In this document: in pieces, positions 1 to 6,282 of the stretch
How the letters are laid out: each line of letters begins with the position of its first letter
How positions within the stretch are numbered: position 1 is the stretch's first letter
DNA from: CAIOSQ01 sp041178225
GTDB lineage: Bacteria; Pseudomonadota; Alphaproteobacteria; CACIAM-22H2
Direction of reading: 5' to 3'
Length of the DNA: 9,215 nucleotides
Assembly: GCA_041178225.1 (NCBI GenBank)
Contig: JBEGVV010000052.1
Location: forward strand, 1 to 9,215
Translations under genes and position numbers: made by a program
The notes under the pieces: model-generated
Databases searched by the model: none
What the model saw: only the letters and a program-made list of their open reading frames with translations
What the model was told of the DNA's origin: nothing

Positions 1-1889
1 CCACCGGGCACCAGACCTACCTGGCGCGCGGCGGCCTGCCGACGCCCGAGTTCGTCGCCTACCACGAGGCGCGCGCGCGCGGCGGCGCGGGCCTGATCGT
101 CACCGAGGCGGCGCGCTTCCATGCCACCGGGCTCACGGACTCGCCGGAGATCGTGATCCTCGGCGACGAGGCGATCCCCGCCTTCCGCGCGGTCGTCGAC
201 GCGGTGCATGCCCATGGCACGCGCATCTTCGGCCAGCTCTCCCATTCGGGGCGCCTGTCGCGGCGCGTGCAGGGCGGCCTGCGCAGCGTCGCCTACGCGC
301 CGTCCTCGGTGCCCGACAACCGCTTCCACACGATGCCGCGCGAGATGCCGGTGGCGCTGATCCACGAGATCGTCGAGGCCTATGGGCAGGCCGCGCGGCG
401 CCTGGCCGCGGCCGGCTACGACGGCATCGAGGTGATCGCGAGCCTCGGCCTGCTGGTCGCGCAGTTCCTCAACCCCGTGTCCAACCGGCGCACGGACGCC
501 TATGGCGGCAGCCGCGAGAACCGCATGCGCTTCCTCGTCGAGGCGCTCGAGCAGGTCCGCCGCGCCATCGGCGAACGTCGCGCGCTCGGCATCCGCATCT
601 CGGCCGAGGAGGTCGAGGCGGACGGCCTGCCTCAGGACGAGGTGCTCGAGATCTGCCGCAGCCTCGCGGCGCGCGGGCTCGTCGACTACGCCAACGTGAC
701 CATCGGCTCGATGGCCGGGCTCGGCGGCTCGATCCATGTCGTGCCGCCGATGGAGGTCGCGCATGGCTATGTCGCGCCGAAGGCGGGCGCGATCCGCGCC
801 GCGACCGGCCTGCCCGTCTTCGTCGCGGGTCGCATCAACCAGCCGCAGCTCGCCGAGCGCATCATCGCGTCGGGCCAGGCGGATGTCTGCGGCATGACGC
901 GCGCGCTGATCTCCGACCCGGAGATGCCCGCCAAGGCGCGCGCCGGCCGGCTCGACGAGATCCGCGCCTGCATCGGCTGCAACCAGGGCTGCATCGGGCA
1001 TTTCCACCAGGGCTACCCGGTCTCCTGCATCCAGAACCCGGCGACCGGGCGCGAGCTCAAGCTGGGCCCGGCGGCGCCGGCGCCGCGGCGGAGGCGCGTG
1101 CTGGTCGCGGGCGGCGGGCCCGCCGGCATGAAGGCCGCGGTCGTCGCGGCCGGGCGCGGCCACGAGGTGATCCTCTGCGAGGCGGGGCCGCGCCTCGGCG
1201 GCCAGGTCCTGCTCGCCCAGCGCCTGCCGGAGCGCGCGGAGTTCGGCGGCCTGGCGACCAACCTCGAGGGCGAGCTCGCGCGCGCGGGCGTCGAGGTCCG
1301 GCTGCGCACGCGCGTCGACGCGGACCTCGTCCGCGCGCTCGCGCCCGAGGCCGTGGTCGTCGCCACCGGCGGGGTTCCCTTCGAGCCGGAGATCGAGGGC
1401 CGCGAGGACGGCCACGTCGTCGACGCGTGGAGCGTGCTGCGCGCCGAGGCCAATCCCGGCGCGCGGGTGCTGGTCGCGGACTGGCGCTGCGACTGGATCG
1501 GCATGGGCATCGCCGAGCTGCTGGCGCGCAACGGCCACAAGGTGCGGCTGGCGGTGAACGGCACGCATGCGGGCCAGCACCTGCAGATGTACCACCGCGA
1601 CCACCTGGCCGGGAAACTGCACCGGCTCGGCGTCGAGGTGATCCCCTATGCGCGCCTGCACGGCGTCGATGCCGACAGCGCGCTGCTCGCGCACATCGTC
1701 ACCGGCGAGGGCATCGCCTGCGAGGAGGTCGACACCGTGGTCGTCGCCGCCGGGCAGGCGCCGGCCACCTCGCTCGAGCACGAGCTCGAGGGGCTTGGCG
1801 TGGAGATCCACCTCGCCGGCGACTGCCTGTCGCCGCGCAGCGCCGAGGAGGCGGTCTACGAAGGGCTTCTCGCCGGCCGCGCGGTATGA
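1..1889 (+). CDS. FMN/4Fe-4S/FAD oxidoreductase, old-yellow-enzyme/2,4-dienoyl-CoA reductase-like (5' truncated)
   Basis: The frame is open from base 3 and ends at TGA 1887-1889, giving 628 visible residues; some tens of N-terminal residues lie off the left edge. Residues 1-320 form an FMN-binding TIM barrel, with GQLSHSGR at 77-84 and YGGSRENR at 167-174. Cysteines 323, 326, 330 and 342 make the C-x2-C-x3-C-x11-C 4Fe-4S motif. Residues 365-628 are the FAD/NAD(P) half, with GGGPAG at 370-375 and a late GD at 606-607 before an FAD-binding tail. Known relatives are 2,4-dienoyl-CoA reductase, trimethylamine/dimethylamine dehydrogenase and N-methylproline (stachydrine pathway) demethylase. The second dinucleotide region has VADWRCDWIG (490-499) where many relatives have a glycine-rich loop; my recollection is that this resembles demethylase-type members. 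At the usual barrel Tyr/His (GYL) the protein reads GLL (149-151). An N-demethylase role is inferred from the neighbours; the family call is firm, the substrate is not. Confidence 0.9.
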   Translation, partial: TGHQTYLARGGLPTPEFVAYHEARARGGAGLIVTEAARFHATGLTDSPEIVILGDEAIPAFRAVVDAVHAHGTRIFGQLSHSGRLSRRVQGGLRSVAYAPSSVPDNRFHTMPREMPVALIHEIVEAYGQAARRLAAAGYDGIEVIASLGLLVAQFLNPVSNRRTDAYGGSRENRMRFLVEALEQVRRAIGERRALGIRISAEEVEADGLPQDEVLEICRSLAARGLVDYANVTIGSMAGLGGSIHVVPPMEVAHGYVAPKAGAIRAATGLPVFVAGRINQPQLAERIIASGQADVCGMTRALISDPEMPAKARAGRLDEIRACIGCNQGCIGHFHQGYPVSCIQNPATGRELKLGPAAPAPRRRRVLVAGGGPAGMKAAVVAAGRGHEVILCEAGPRLGGQVLLAQRLPERAEFGGLATNLEGELARAGVEVRLRTRVDADLVRALAPEAVVVATGGVPFEPEIEGREDGHVVDAWSVLRAEANPGARVLVADWRCDWIGMGIAELLARNGHKVRLAVNGTHAGQHLQMYHRDHLAGKLHRLGVEVIPYARLHGVDADSALLAHIVTGEGIACEEVDTVVVAAGQAPATSLEHELEGLGVEIHLAGDCLSPRSAEEAVYEGLLAGRAV

Positions 1890-1898
1890 GCGCGGCCG
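1874..1898. terminator. Hairpin spanning the oxidoreductase stop codon, possible shared terminator
   Basis: A perfect 9-bp inverted repeat (1874-1882 with 1890-1898) encloses a 7-nt loop containing the TGA stop. It sits between two convergent genes only 18 bp apart. No T-run follows on either strand, so it is not a canonical intrinsic terminator, and short GC-only repeats arise easily at this base composition. Confidence 0.3.
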
Positions 1899-1907
1899 CG
1901 CGCCGCC

Positions 1908-3068
1908 TCAGGTCCTGACGACGTATTCCGGCTCGATGCGGCTGAGCACCTCGGCGCCGTCCTCGCCGATCGCCACGGTGTGGCCGAGCGACATAGCGAG
2001 GTTGGCCGGCGCGTCGACCAGGATGGCGTGGAGGAAAAGCACCATGCCCGGCCGGATCGGCATCGGGTTGCCGGCGTAGATCATCGGCGGCACGTCCATC
2101 CAGGTCGGTCGGTAGAGCGCGCCCAGCGAATAGCCGCAGGCGGACATCCGCGCGCCGCCGAAGCCCGCGGCGTCGTAGACGCGGCGATGCGCCTCGTCGA
2201 TCCCGCCCAGCGGCTGGCCCGGCCGCGCGGCCTCGGTCATCGCGCGCAGCGCGTCGCGCGTCACCTCGAACATGCGGCGCTGGCGCTCGTCCGCCCTGCC
2301 GATGGCGATCGTGCGCATCAGGCAGGCGCAGTAGTGGCGGTAGCTGGCGGCGAACTCCATCGTCAGCTGGTCGACCGGGTCGAGGTGCCGGAAGCCCGTC
2401 GCGCTGCGGACCAGCAGGGCGCGGTCGCCCGAGCCGAGGACCGGGCCCGAGGGCGGCGGATCGCCGCCACCGGCGAGGATCGGCACCGAGCCCGCGGCCG
2501 CGATGTCGCCCTCGAACGCCCCGGGGCGCGAGGCCGCGAGCATCGCCTCGAGCGCGTCGTCGGCCAGCGCCGCGGCGCGCCGGACATGGGCGAGCTCCGC
2601 GGGCGACTTCACCAGCCTGAGCCCGCGCACGATGGCCGAGGCGTCGACGAGCTCGCACCAACCCTCGAGCCTGCGGCGCACCAGCTCGTACTTGTCGGCT
2701 GTGAGGCCGAAGCTGCGCAGCTCGATGCCCACGCGCGCGCCGCGCAGGCCACGCTCCTCGAGGATCGCCAGCAGCTCGCGCGACGGATCCGCGCCCTCGG
2801 CGTCGTACCAGAGCCTGATGTCCTCGATCGTCGAGGTCCGGCGCGCCTGCTCGAGGTCCGGCCGGCGCGTCAGCAGCGTGACCGGGCCGTCGTCGGCGCC
2901 GAGCACCGCGCACTGGAAGAAGACGAAGCCGCTGGTGTCGAATCCCGTGAGGTAGAAATGGCTCTCCTGCGCGAAGAGCAGGATGGCCGCCAGGCCTTCC
3001 CGTCGCAGCGCCGCGCGCGCCGCGGCCACCCGCGCGTCGAATTCCGCGCGCTCGAAATGAAGCGCCAT
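1908..3068 (-). CDS. M24-fold (creatinase/ectoine-hydrolase-like) hydrolase lacking metal ligands
   Basis: 386 aa. The ATG (3068-3066) is preceded by GGAGG (3080-3076) at 7 nt. The N-terminal creatinase domain (about 1-150; HFYLTGFDTSGF at 37-48) is followed by a C-terminal pita-bread domain (about 155-375). M24 aminopeptidases bind two metals through D, D, H, E, E. Here the aligned positions appear to be Glu238, Cys249, Tyr313, His347 and Gly362, so the metal site looks gone. The conserved scaffold remains: MRT (251-253), CGYSLG (311-316), RPGMV (339-343) and EDGAE (369-373). Metal-free creatinase and ectoine hydrolase (DoeA) keep the fold but cleave non-peptide C-N bonds, and those are the closest fit in length and motif style. 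The FRH motif (226-228) may carry a catalytic His, which is inference. It is transcribed divergently from the ABC importer and convergently to the flavoprotein, so a role in the same catabolic route is plausible. Automated annotation would probably call it a Xaa-Pro peptidase. Confidence 0.85.
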   Translation of the reverse strand: MALHFERAEFDARVAAARAALRREGLAAILLFAQESHFYLTGFDTSGFVFFQCAVLGADDGPVTLLTRRPDLEQARRTSTIEDIRLWYDAEGADPSRELLAILEERGLRGARVGIELRSFGLTADKYELVRRRLEGWCELVDASAIVRGLRLVKSPAELAHVRRAAALADDALEAMLAASRPGAFEGDIAAAGSVPILAGGGDPPPSGPVLGSGDRALLVRSATGFRHLDPVDQLTMEFAASYRHYCACLMRTIAIGRADERQRRMFEVTRDALRAMTEAARPGQPLGGIDEAHRRVYDAAGFGGARMSACGYSLGALYRPTWMDVPPMIYAGNPMPIRPGMVLFLHAILVDAPANLAMSLGHTVAIGEDGAEVLSRIEPEYVVRT

Positions 3069-3094
3069 GCCGGTCCCTCCCCTGCCCTCGATCC

Positions 3095-3124
3095 TTGACT
3101 AGTTTCGCCCGGCCGGGCTCCACT
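3095..3124 (+). promoter_or_regulatory. Candidate promoter for the ABC importer operon
   Basis: TTGACT (3095-3100) matches the sigma-70 -35 consensus at five of six bases. With an 18-bp spacer, TCCACT (3119-3124) is a weak -10 matching three of six. The position, about 60 bp before the binding-protein start, is suitable. The spacer holds a perfect palindrome. I found no convincing promoter for the opposite gene in this interval. Confidence 0.35.
3107..3118. promoter_or_regulatory. 12-bp perfect palindrome, candidate operator
   Basis: GCCCGGCCGGGC is its own reverse complement and lies between the candidate -35 and -10, in the only divergent intergenic region of the window. A dimeric repressor bound there could control both directions. 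It is made only of G and C, so chance is a real alternative. Confidence 0.3.
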
Positions 3125-3137
3125 GGCGAGCATGCAT

Positions 3138-3154
3138 CGGCCCCTGCGGGGCCG
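3138..3154 (+). promoter_or_regulatory. Leader hairpin upstream of the binding-protein gene
   Basis: Arms of 7 bp (3138-3144 with 3148-3154) enclose a TGC loop. The hairpin would lie in the 5' leader, ending 14 nt before the Shine-Dalgarno GGAGG (3169-3173). It might affect mRNA stability or translation. No riboswitch consensus is recognisable. Confidence 0.3.
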
Positions 3155-3180
3155 GGCGCTTTCACGGGGGAGGCGAGACG

Positions 3181-4230
3181 ATGAAGACGCGGCATTGGGC
3201 AATTCTTGCGGCGACCTGCGCGGCCATGGCGCTCGGCGGGACGGCCGAGGCGCAGCAGAGGTCGATCACCGTCTCGTCCTGGGGCGGCGCCTTCCAGAAG
3301 GCGCAGCGCGAGGCGTGGTTCAACCTCGTCGAGAAGGAGCTCGGCATCACCATCAAGGAGGAGACGACGCAGGGCATCGCCGACGTGCGCGCCCAGGTCG
3401 CGTCGGGCAAGCCGACCTGGGACCTGACGACGCAGGGCTACTACACCTGCGCGCTGCTGGAGAAGGAGGGCCGGCTCGAGAAGCTCGACCCCGCCATCGT
3501 CGCCGATCCCGGCGTGCCGAAGGAGCTCAAGTCCGACCACTGCATGTCGCAGATCGTCTATTCGGTCGCGATCGGCTGGCGCAAGAAGCCCTTCGGCGAC
3601 AAGCAGCCCAGGGGCTGGGACGCGTTCTGGAACGTCAAGGACTTCCCGGGCGGCAGGTCGATGCGCCGGCATCCGATCTACAGCCTCGAGGCGGCGCTGA
3701 TCGCCGACGGCGTGCCGATGGACAAGCTCTATCCGCTCGACGTCGACCGCGCCTTCCGCAAGCTCGAGAGCCTGAAGCCGCACGTCGTCGTGTGGTGGGC
3801 CTCGGGCGCGCAGTCGGTGCAGGTGCTGCAGGACGGCGAGGTCGAGATGGTGGGCGCGTGGAATGGCCGCATCCAGGCCGCGATGGCCGAGAAGGAGGGT
3901 CGCGGCGGCCCGCTCGGCATCACCTTCGACCAGCAGATGCTGGTCTCCGACGCGTGGATGATGCCCAAGGGCGCGCCCAACAAGGACCTCGCGATGAAGG
4001 CGCTGGCGATCATGATGCGCCCCGACGCGCAGGCCTCGATCTCCAAGTACATCAACTACGCCCCGGCCAACGCCAAGGGCTACGACACCGGCATCATCAC
4101 GCCGGAGATGGCCGCGGGGCTCCCCAACTCGCCGCAGAACGTCGGCAAGGGCTTCACCCTCGACGTCGACTGGTGGGTGAAGAACAACGACGAGATGGTG
4201 AAGCGCTTCGACGCGTTCATGCAGCGCTGA
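3181..4230 (+). CDS. ABC transporter periplasmic substrate-binding protein, PotD-like family
   Basis: 349 aa, with GGAGG (3169-3173) 7 nt before the ATG. A Sec signal peptide is clear: basic MKTRHW, a hydrophobic core at about 7-19, and AEA at 22-24 before Gln25, a signal peptidase I site. The mature part is a two-lobed extracytoplasmic binding protein of the spermidine/putrescine (SBP_bac_8) type: ITVSSWGGAFQ at 29-39, a hinge-like VVVWWASGAQ (202-211) and GAWNGR (225-230). Two cysteines, 90 and 121, could form a disulfide; relatives I recall often carry cysteines at about these places. The gene opens an operon whose next three genes encode a PotA/PotB/PotC set. The ligand cannot be read from the sequence: polyamines, opine-like or N-methylated amino compounds are all possible, and the catabolic neighbours favour a small nitrogen compound. 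The system is a PotD relative by family, not proven for polyamines. Confidence 0.92.
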   Translation: MKTRHWAILAATCAAMALGGTAEAQQRSITVSSWGGAFQKAQREAWFNLVEKELGITIKEETTQGIADVRAQVASGKPTWDLTTQGYYTCALLEKEGRLEKLDPAIVADPGVPKELKSDHCMSQIVYSVAIGWRKKPFGDKQPRGWDAFWNVKDFPGGRSMRRHPIYSLEAALIADGVPMDKLYPLDVDRAFRKLESLKPHVVVWWASGAQSVQVLQDGEVEMVGAWNGRIQAAMAEKEGRGGPLGITFDQQMLVSDAWMMPKGAPNKDLAMKALAIMMRPDAQASISKYINYAPANAKGYDTGIITPEMAAGLPNSPQNVGKGFTLDVDWWVKNNDEMVKRFDAFMQR

Positions 4231-4242
4231 ACCACGGCTGGA

Positions 4243-4275
4243 CGGCCGTCCCGGCGCCTGGCGCCGGGGCGGCCG
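4243..4275 (+). promoter_or_regulatory. Strong intercistronic stem-loop between binding-protein and ATPase genes
   Basis: A 15-bp stem (4243-4257 with 4261-4275) closes on a CTG loop; 14 pairs are Watson-Crick and one (4249/4269) is G-U. It starts 13 nt after the binding-protein stop and ends 17 nt before the ATPase Shine-Dalgarno. There is no T-run, so simple intrinsic termination is unlikely. Such hairpins after binding-protein genes (the malE-malF REP region is the classic case) protect upstream mRNA from 3' exonucleases, so that binding protein is made in excess over the membrane parts. That role is inferred here. Confidence 0.6.
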
Positions 4276-4292
4276 CGCCACATCCGGGACAC

Positions 4293-4298
4293 GGGAGG
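4293..4298 (+). promoter_or_regulatory. Shine-Dalgarno that points to a non-canonical ATC start
   Basis: GGGAGG lies 5 nt before ATC 4304-4306, in the ATPase reading frame. It is the only good ribosome binding site between the binding-protein stop and the Walker A coding region, and no ATG, GTG or TTG occurs in any plus frame from 4231 to 4360. Confidence 0.55.
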
Positions 4299-4303
4299 CG
4301 GCC

Positions 4304-5401
4304 ATCGGCGAGGCATCCGGCGGGGAGCGCGGCAGCGGGCTCCCGATCTCCATCACTGGCATCGGCAAGGCCTACGGCGCCTTCAAGGCGCTCGACGACG
4401 TCAGCCTCGACGTCGCGAGCGGCGAGTTCCTGACGCTGCTCGGGCCCTCGGGCTCCGGCAAGACGACGCTTCTCATGGTGCTCGCCGGGTTCCAGCGCCC
4501 GGATTGCGGGCGCATCCGCTTCGGCGACGACGACGTCACCCTCGCGCCGCCGCACAAGCGCGGCGTCGGCATGGTGTTCCAGAACTACGCGCTCTTCCCG
4601 CACATGGACGTCGCGGGAAACCTCGGCTACCCGCTGCGCCTGCGCGGCCTCGGCAGGTCCGAGATCGAGGAGCGCGTGCGCCGCGCCCTCGACATGGTGC
4701 AGCTCGCGGGCCTCGGCGGCCGGCAGGTCGACCAGCTCTCCGGCGGGCAGCGCCAGCGCGTCGCGCTCGCGCGCGCGATCATCTTCGAGCCGCGGATCCT
4801 GCTGATGGACGAGCCGCTCTCCGCGCTCGACAAGAAGCTGCGCGAGGAGATGCAGATCGAGGTGCGGCGCCTGCATCGCCGCCTCGGCATGACCACGGTC
4901 TACGTGACGCACGACCAGCGCGAGGCGCTGACCATGTCCGACCGCGTGGCGGTGATCGACAAGGGCAGGTTCCGCCAGCTCGGCGGGCCGCGCGAGATCT
5001 ACGAGCGCCCGGGCAGCCGCTTCATCGCGGAGTTCATCGGCGAGTCGAGCTTCCTGCCGGTCGAGCTGCGCGGCGGCGAGGCCTGGGCCGGAGGCGCGCG
5101 GCTGGCGCTGGCGGGCGGCGTGCCGGCCATGGCGTCCCCGCTCCTCGTGCTGCGGCCGGAGAAGCTGCGCGTGCTCGCCCCGGGCGAGGATGGCGCGGGC
5201 CTCAACGTCCTGCGCGGCCGCGTGGCCGAGCTCGTCTACCAGGGCGAGAGCACGCTCTTCTACGTCGAGCTGCCCGGCGGCGCGCGCATCGCCGCGCGCC
5301 AGGCGGCGAGCGCCTCGGCCCCCGCGCTGCCGGGCATCGGCGGCGAGGTCGCCCTCGCCCTCGCGCCGGCCGACACCATCCTCGTCCCCGACGGCGCATG
5401 A
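4304..5401 (+). CDS. potA: ABC transporter ATP-binding protein, PotA-like (probable ATC start)
   Basis: Using ATC 4304 the protein is 365 aa, normal for PotA. All ATPase motifs are present: Walker A GPSGSGKTT (47-55), Q-loop Gln93, signature LSGGQ (145-149), Walker B LLMDE ending D169-E170, and the H-loop His203 in VTHDQ. A C-terminal TOBE-type regulatory domain follows from about 285. It powers import through the two permeases encoded next. The frame is open upstream past 4211, yet its first ATG/GTG/TTG is ATG 4475, which falls just after Walker A and would give a dead protein. ATC 4304 has a well-placed GGGAGG, and the residues after it lead naturally into the conserved LPISITGIGKAYG start of the domain. 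Alternatives are a sequence error at 4306 (ATG read as ATC) or a real rare start. The gene ends in ATGA, sharing 4 bp with the permease gene. Confidence 0.9.
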   Translation: MGEASGGERGSGLPISITGIGKAYGAFKALDDVSLDVASGEFLTLLGPSGSGKTTLLMVLAGFQRPDCGRIRFGDDDVTLAPPHKRGVGMVFQNYALFPHMDVAGNLGYPLRLRGLGRSEIEERVRRALDMVQLAGLGGRQVDQLSGGQRQRVALARAIIFEPRILLMDEPLSALDKKLREEMQIEVRRLHRRLGMTTVYVTHDQREALTMSDRVAVIDKGRFRQLGGPREIYERPGSRFIAEFIGESSFLPVELRGGEAWAGGARLALAGGVPAMASPLLVLRPEKLRVLAPGEDGAGLNVLRGRVAELVYQGESTLFYVELPGGARIAARQAASASAPALPGIGGEVALALAPADTILVPDGA

Positions 5402-6282
5402 CGGCCGCGGCGGCGCAGGGCCCCAACGCCGCGGAGCTGCGCGCCGACGCGCGGCGCGAGCGCCTGCTGCTCGGCGCCCTCGCCGCGCCCGGGCTGCTGC
5501 TCATCGGCGTCGTCGCGCTGGCGCCGATCGCATGGCTGTTCTGGCTCTCGGTGCGCAAGGGCGACGCCTACACGCTCGAGCACTACGCGCGCCTGTTCCA
5601 CTCCAGCTACGCGTACTCGCTGCAGACCACCTTCGAGCTCACCTTCCTGGTGACCGCGGCCTGCGCGCTGCTCGGCTACCCGCTCGCCTACATGATCGCG
5701 CAGGCGCGCCAGCGCACGGCGGCGATCCTGCTGCTCTTCGTGCTCTTCCCCGTCTGGACCTCGCTGCTCGTGCGCTGCTACGCATGGCTCGTCCTGCTGC
5801 AGCGGCGCGGCCTCGTGAACACTTGGCTGTCGGACGCCGGGCTGATCGACCTGCCGCTGCTCCTCGTCCACAACTTCACCGGCACGACCATCGGCATGGT
5901 GCACATCATGCTGCCCTTCATGGTCCTGCCGCTCTACGCCACGATGCGCGCGATCGACCGCGACTACGTGCGCGCCGCCGCCAACCTCGGCGCGACGCCG
6001 AGCCAGGCCTTCCGCCACGTCTACGTTCCGCTGTCCCTGCCAGGGCTCGCCGCGGGGATCATCATCGTCTTCATCCTCTGCCTCGGATTCTACGTCACGC
6101 CCGCGCTGCTCGGCGGCGGCCGCGTCATGACCTGGTCGATGCAGATCGAGCGCAACGTCACCTACCACTCGGACTGGGGCGCCGCCTCGGCGCTGGGCGT
6201 GGTGCTGCTGGCGATGGCGCTCGCCATCTTCTGGGCGGTCGGCAGGGTCATCGGCTTCAACCGCATCCTCGGGGGGCGCTGA
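5398..6282 (+). CDS. potB: ABC transporter permease, PotB-like
   Basis: 294 aa. The ATG overlaps the ATPase stop (ATGA, 4 bp), implying translational coupling; no strong Shine-Dalgarno is visible, which suits that. Six membrane segments are expected at about 23-51, 79-102, 108-134, 163-182, 216-237 and 262-285. The cytoplasmic EAA loop, which docks on the ATPase, is RAAANLGA at 192-199 running to SLPG near 213-216. This marks a BPD_transp_1 family inner-membrane subunit of the spermidine/putrescine type. It would pair with the downstream permease as a heterodimeric channel. The N-terminal 20 residues are hydrophilic and Ala/Arg-rich, as often seen in PotB relatives. The family call is secure; the transported compound is unknown. 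Confidence 0.92.
   Translation: MTAAAAQGPNAAELRADARRERLLLGALAAPGLLLIGVVALAPIAWLFWLSVRKGDAYTLEHYARLFHSSYAYSLQTTFELTFLVTAACALLGYPLAYMIAQARQRTAAILLLFVLFPVWTSLLVRCYAWLVLLQRRGLVNTWLSDAGLIDLPLLLVHNFTGTTIGMVHIMLPFMVLPLYATMRAIDRDYVRAAANLGATPSQAFRHVYVPLSLPGLAAGIIIVFILCLGFYVTPALLGGGRVMTWSMQIERNVTYHSDWGAASALGVVLLAMALAIFWAVGRVIGFNRILGGR

Noticed and set aside
153..155. GTG 153 as the start of the oxidoreductase
   Set aside because: The same frame is open to the window edge and encodes recognisable barrel sequence (TGHQTYLARGGLPTPE, GLIVTEAARFH), so the gene begins off the left side.
4238..4240. In-frame CTG as an alternative ATPase start
   Set aside because: It has no Shine-Dalgarno, lies just 7 nt after the upstream stop, and would translate through the strong hairpin, adding 22 unconserved residues.
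1699..4368. An 889-codon open frame on the minus strand across the flavoprotein end, hydrolase and binding-protein genes
   Set aside because: It is the off-frame shadow of GC-rich genes: Arg/Ala/Pro-rich, without domain motifs, and it overlaps three well-supported genes including one on the same strand.
3132..4433. Plus-strand 433-codon frame overlapping the binding-protein gene
   Set aside because: It is an Arg/Gly-rich alternate frame, while the overlapping frame has a signal peptide, a Shine-Dalgarno and family motifs.
4475..5401. ATG 4475 as the ATPase start
   Set aside because: It lies after the Walker A motif (4442-4468), so the product could not bind ATP normally, and no Shine-Dalgarno precedes it.
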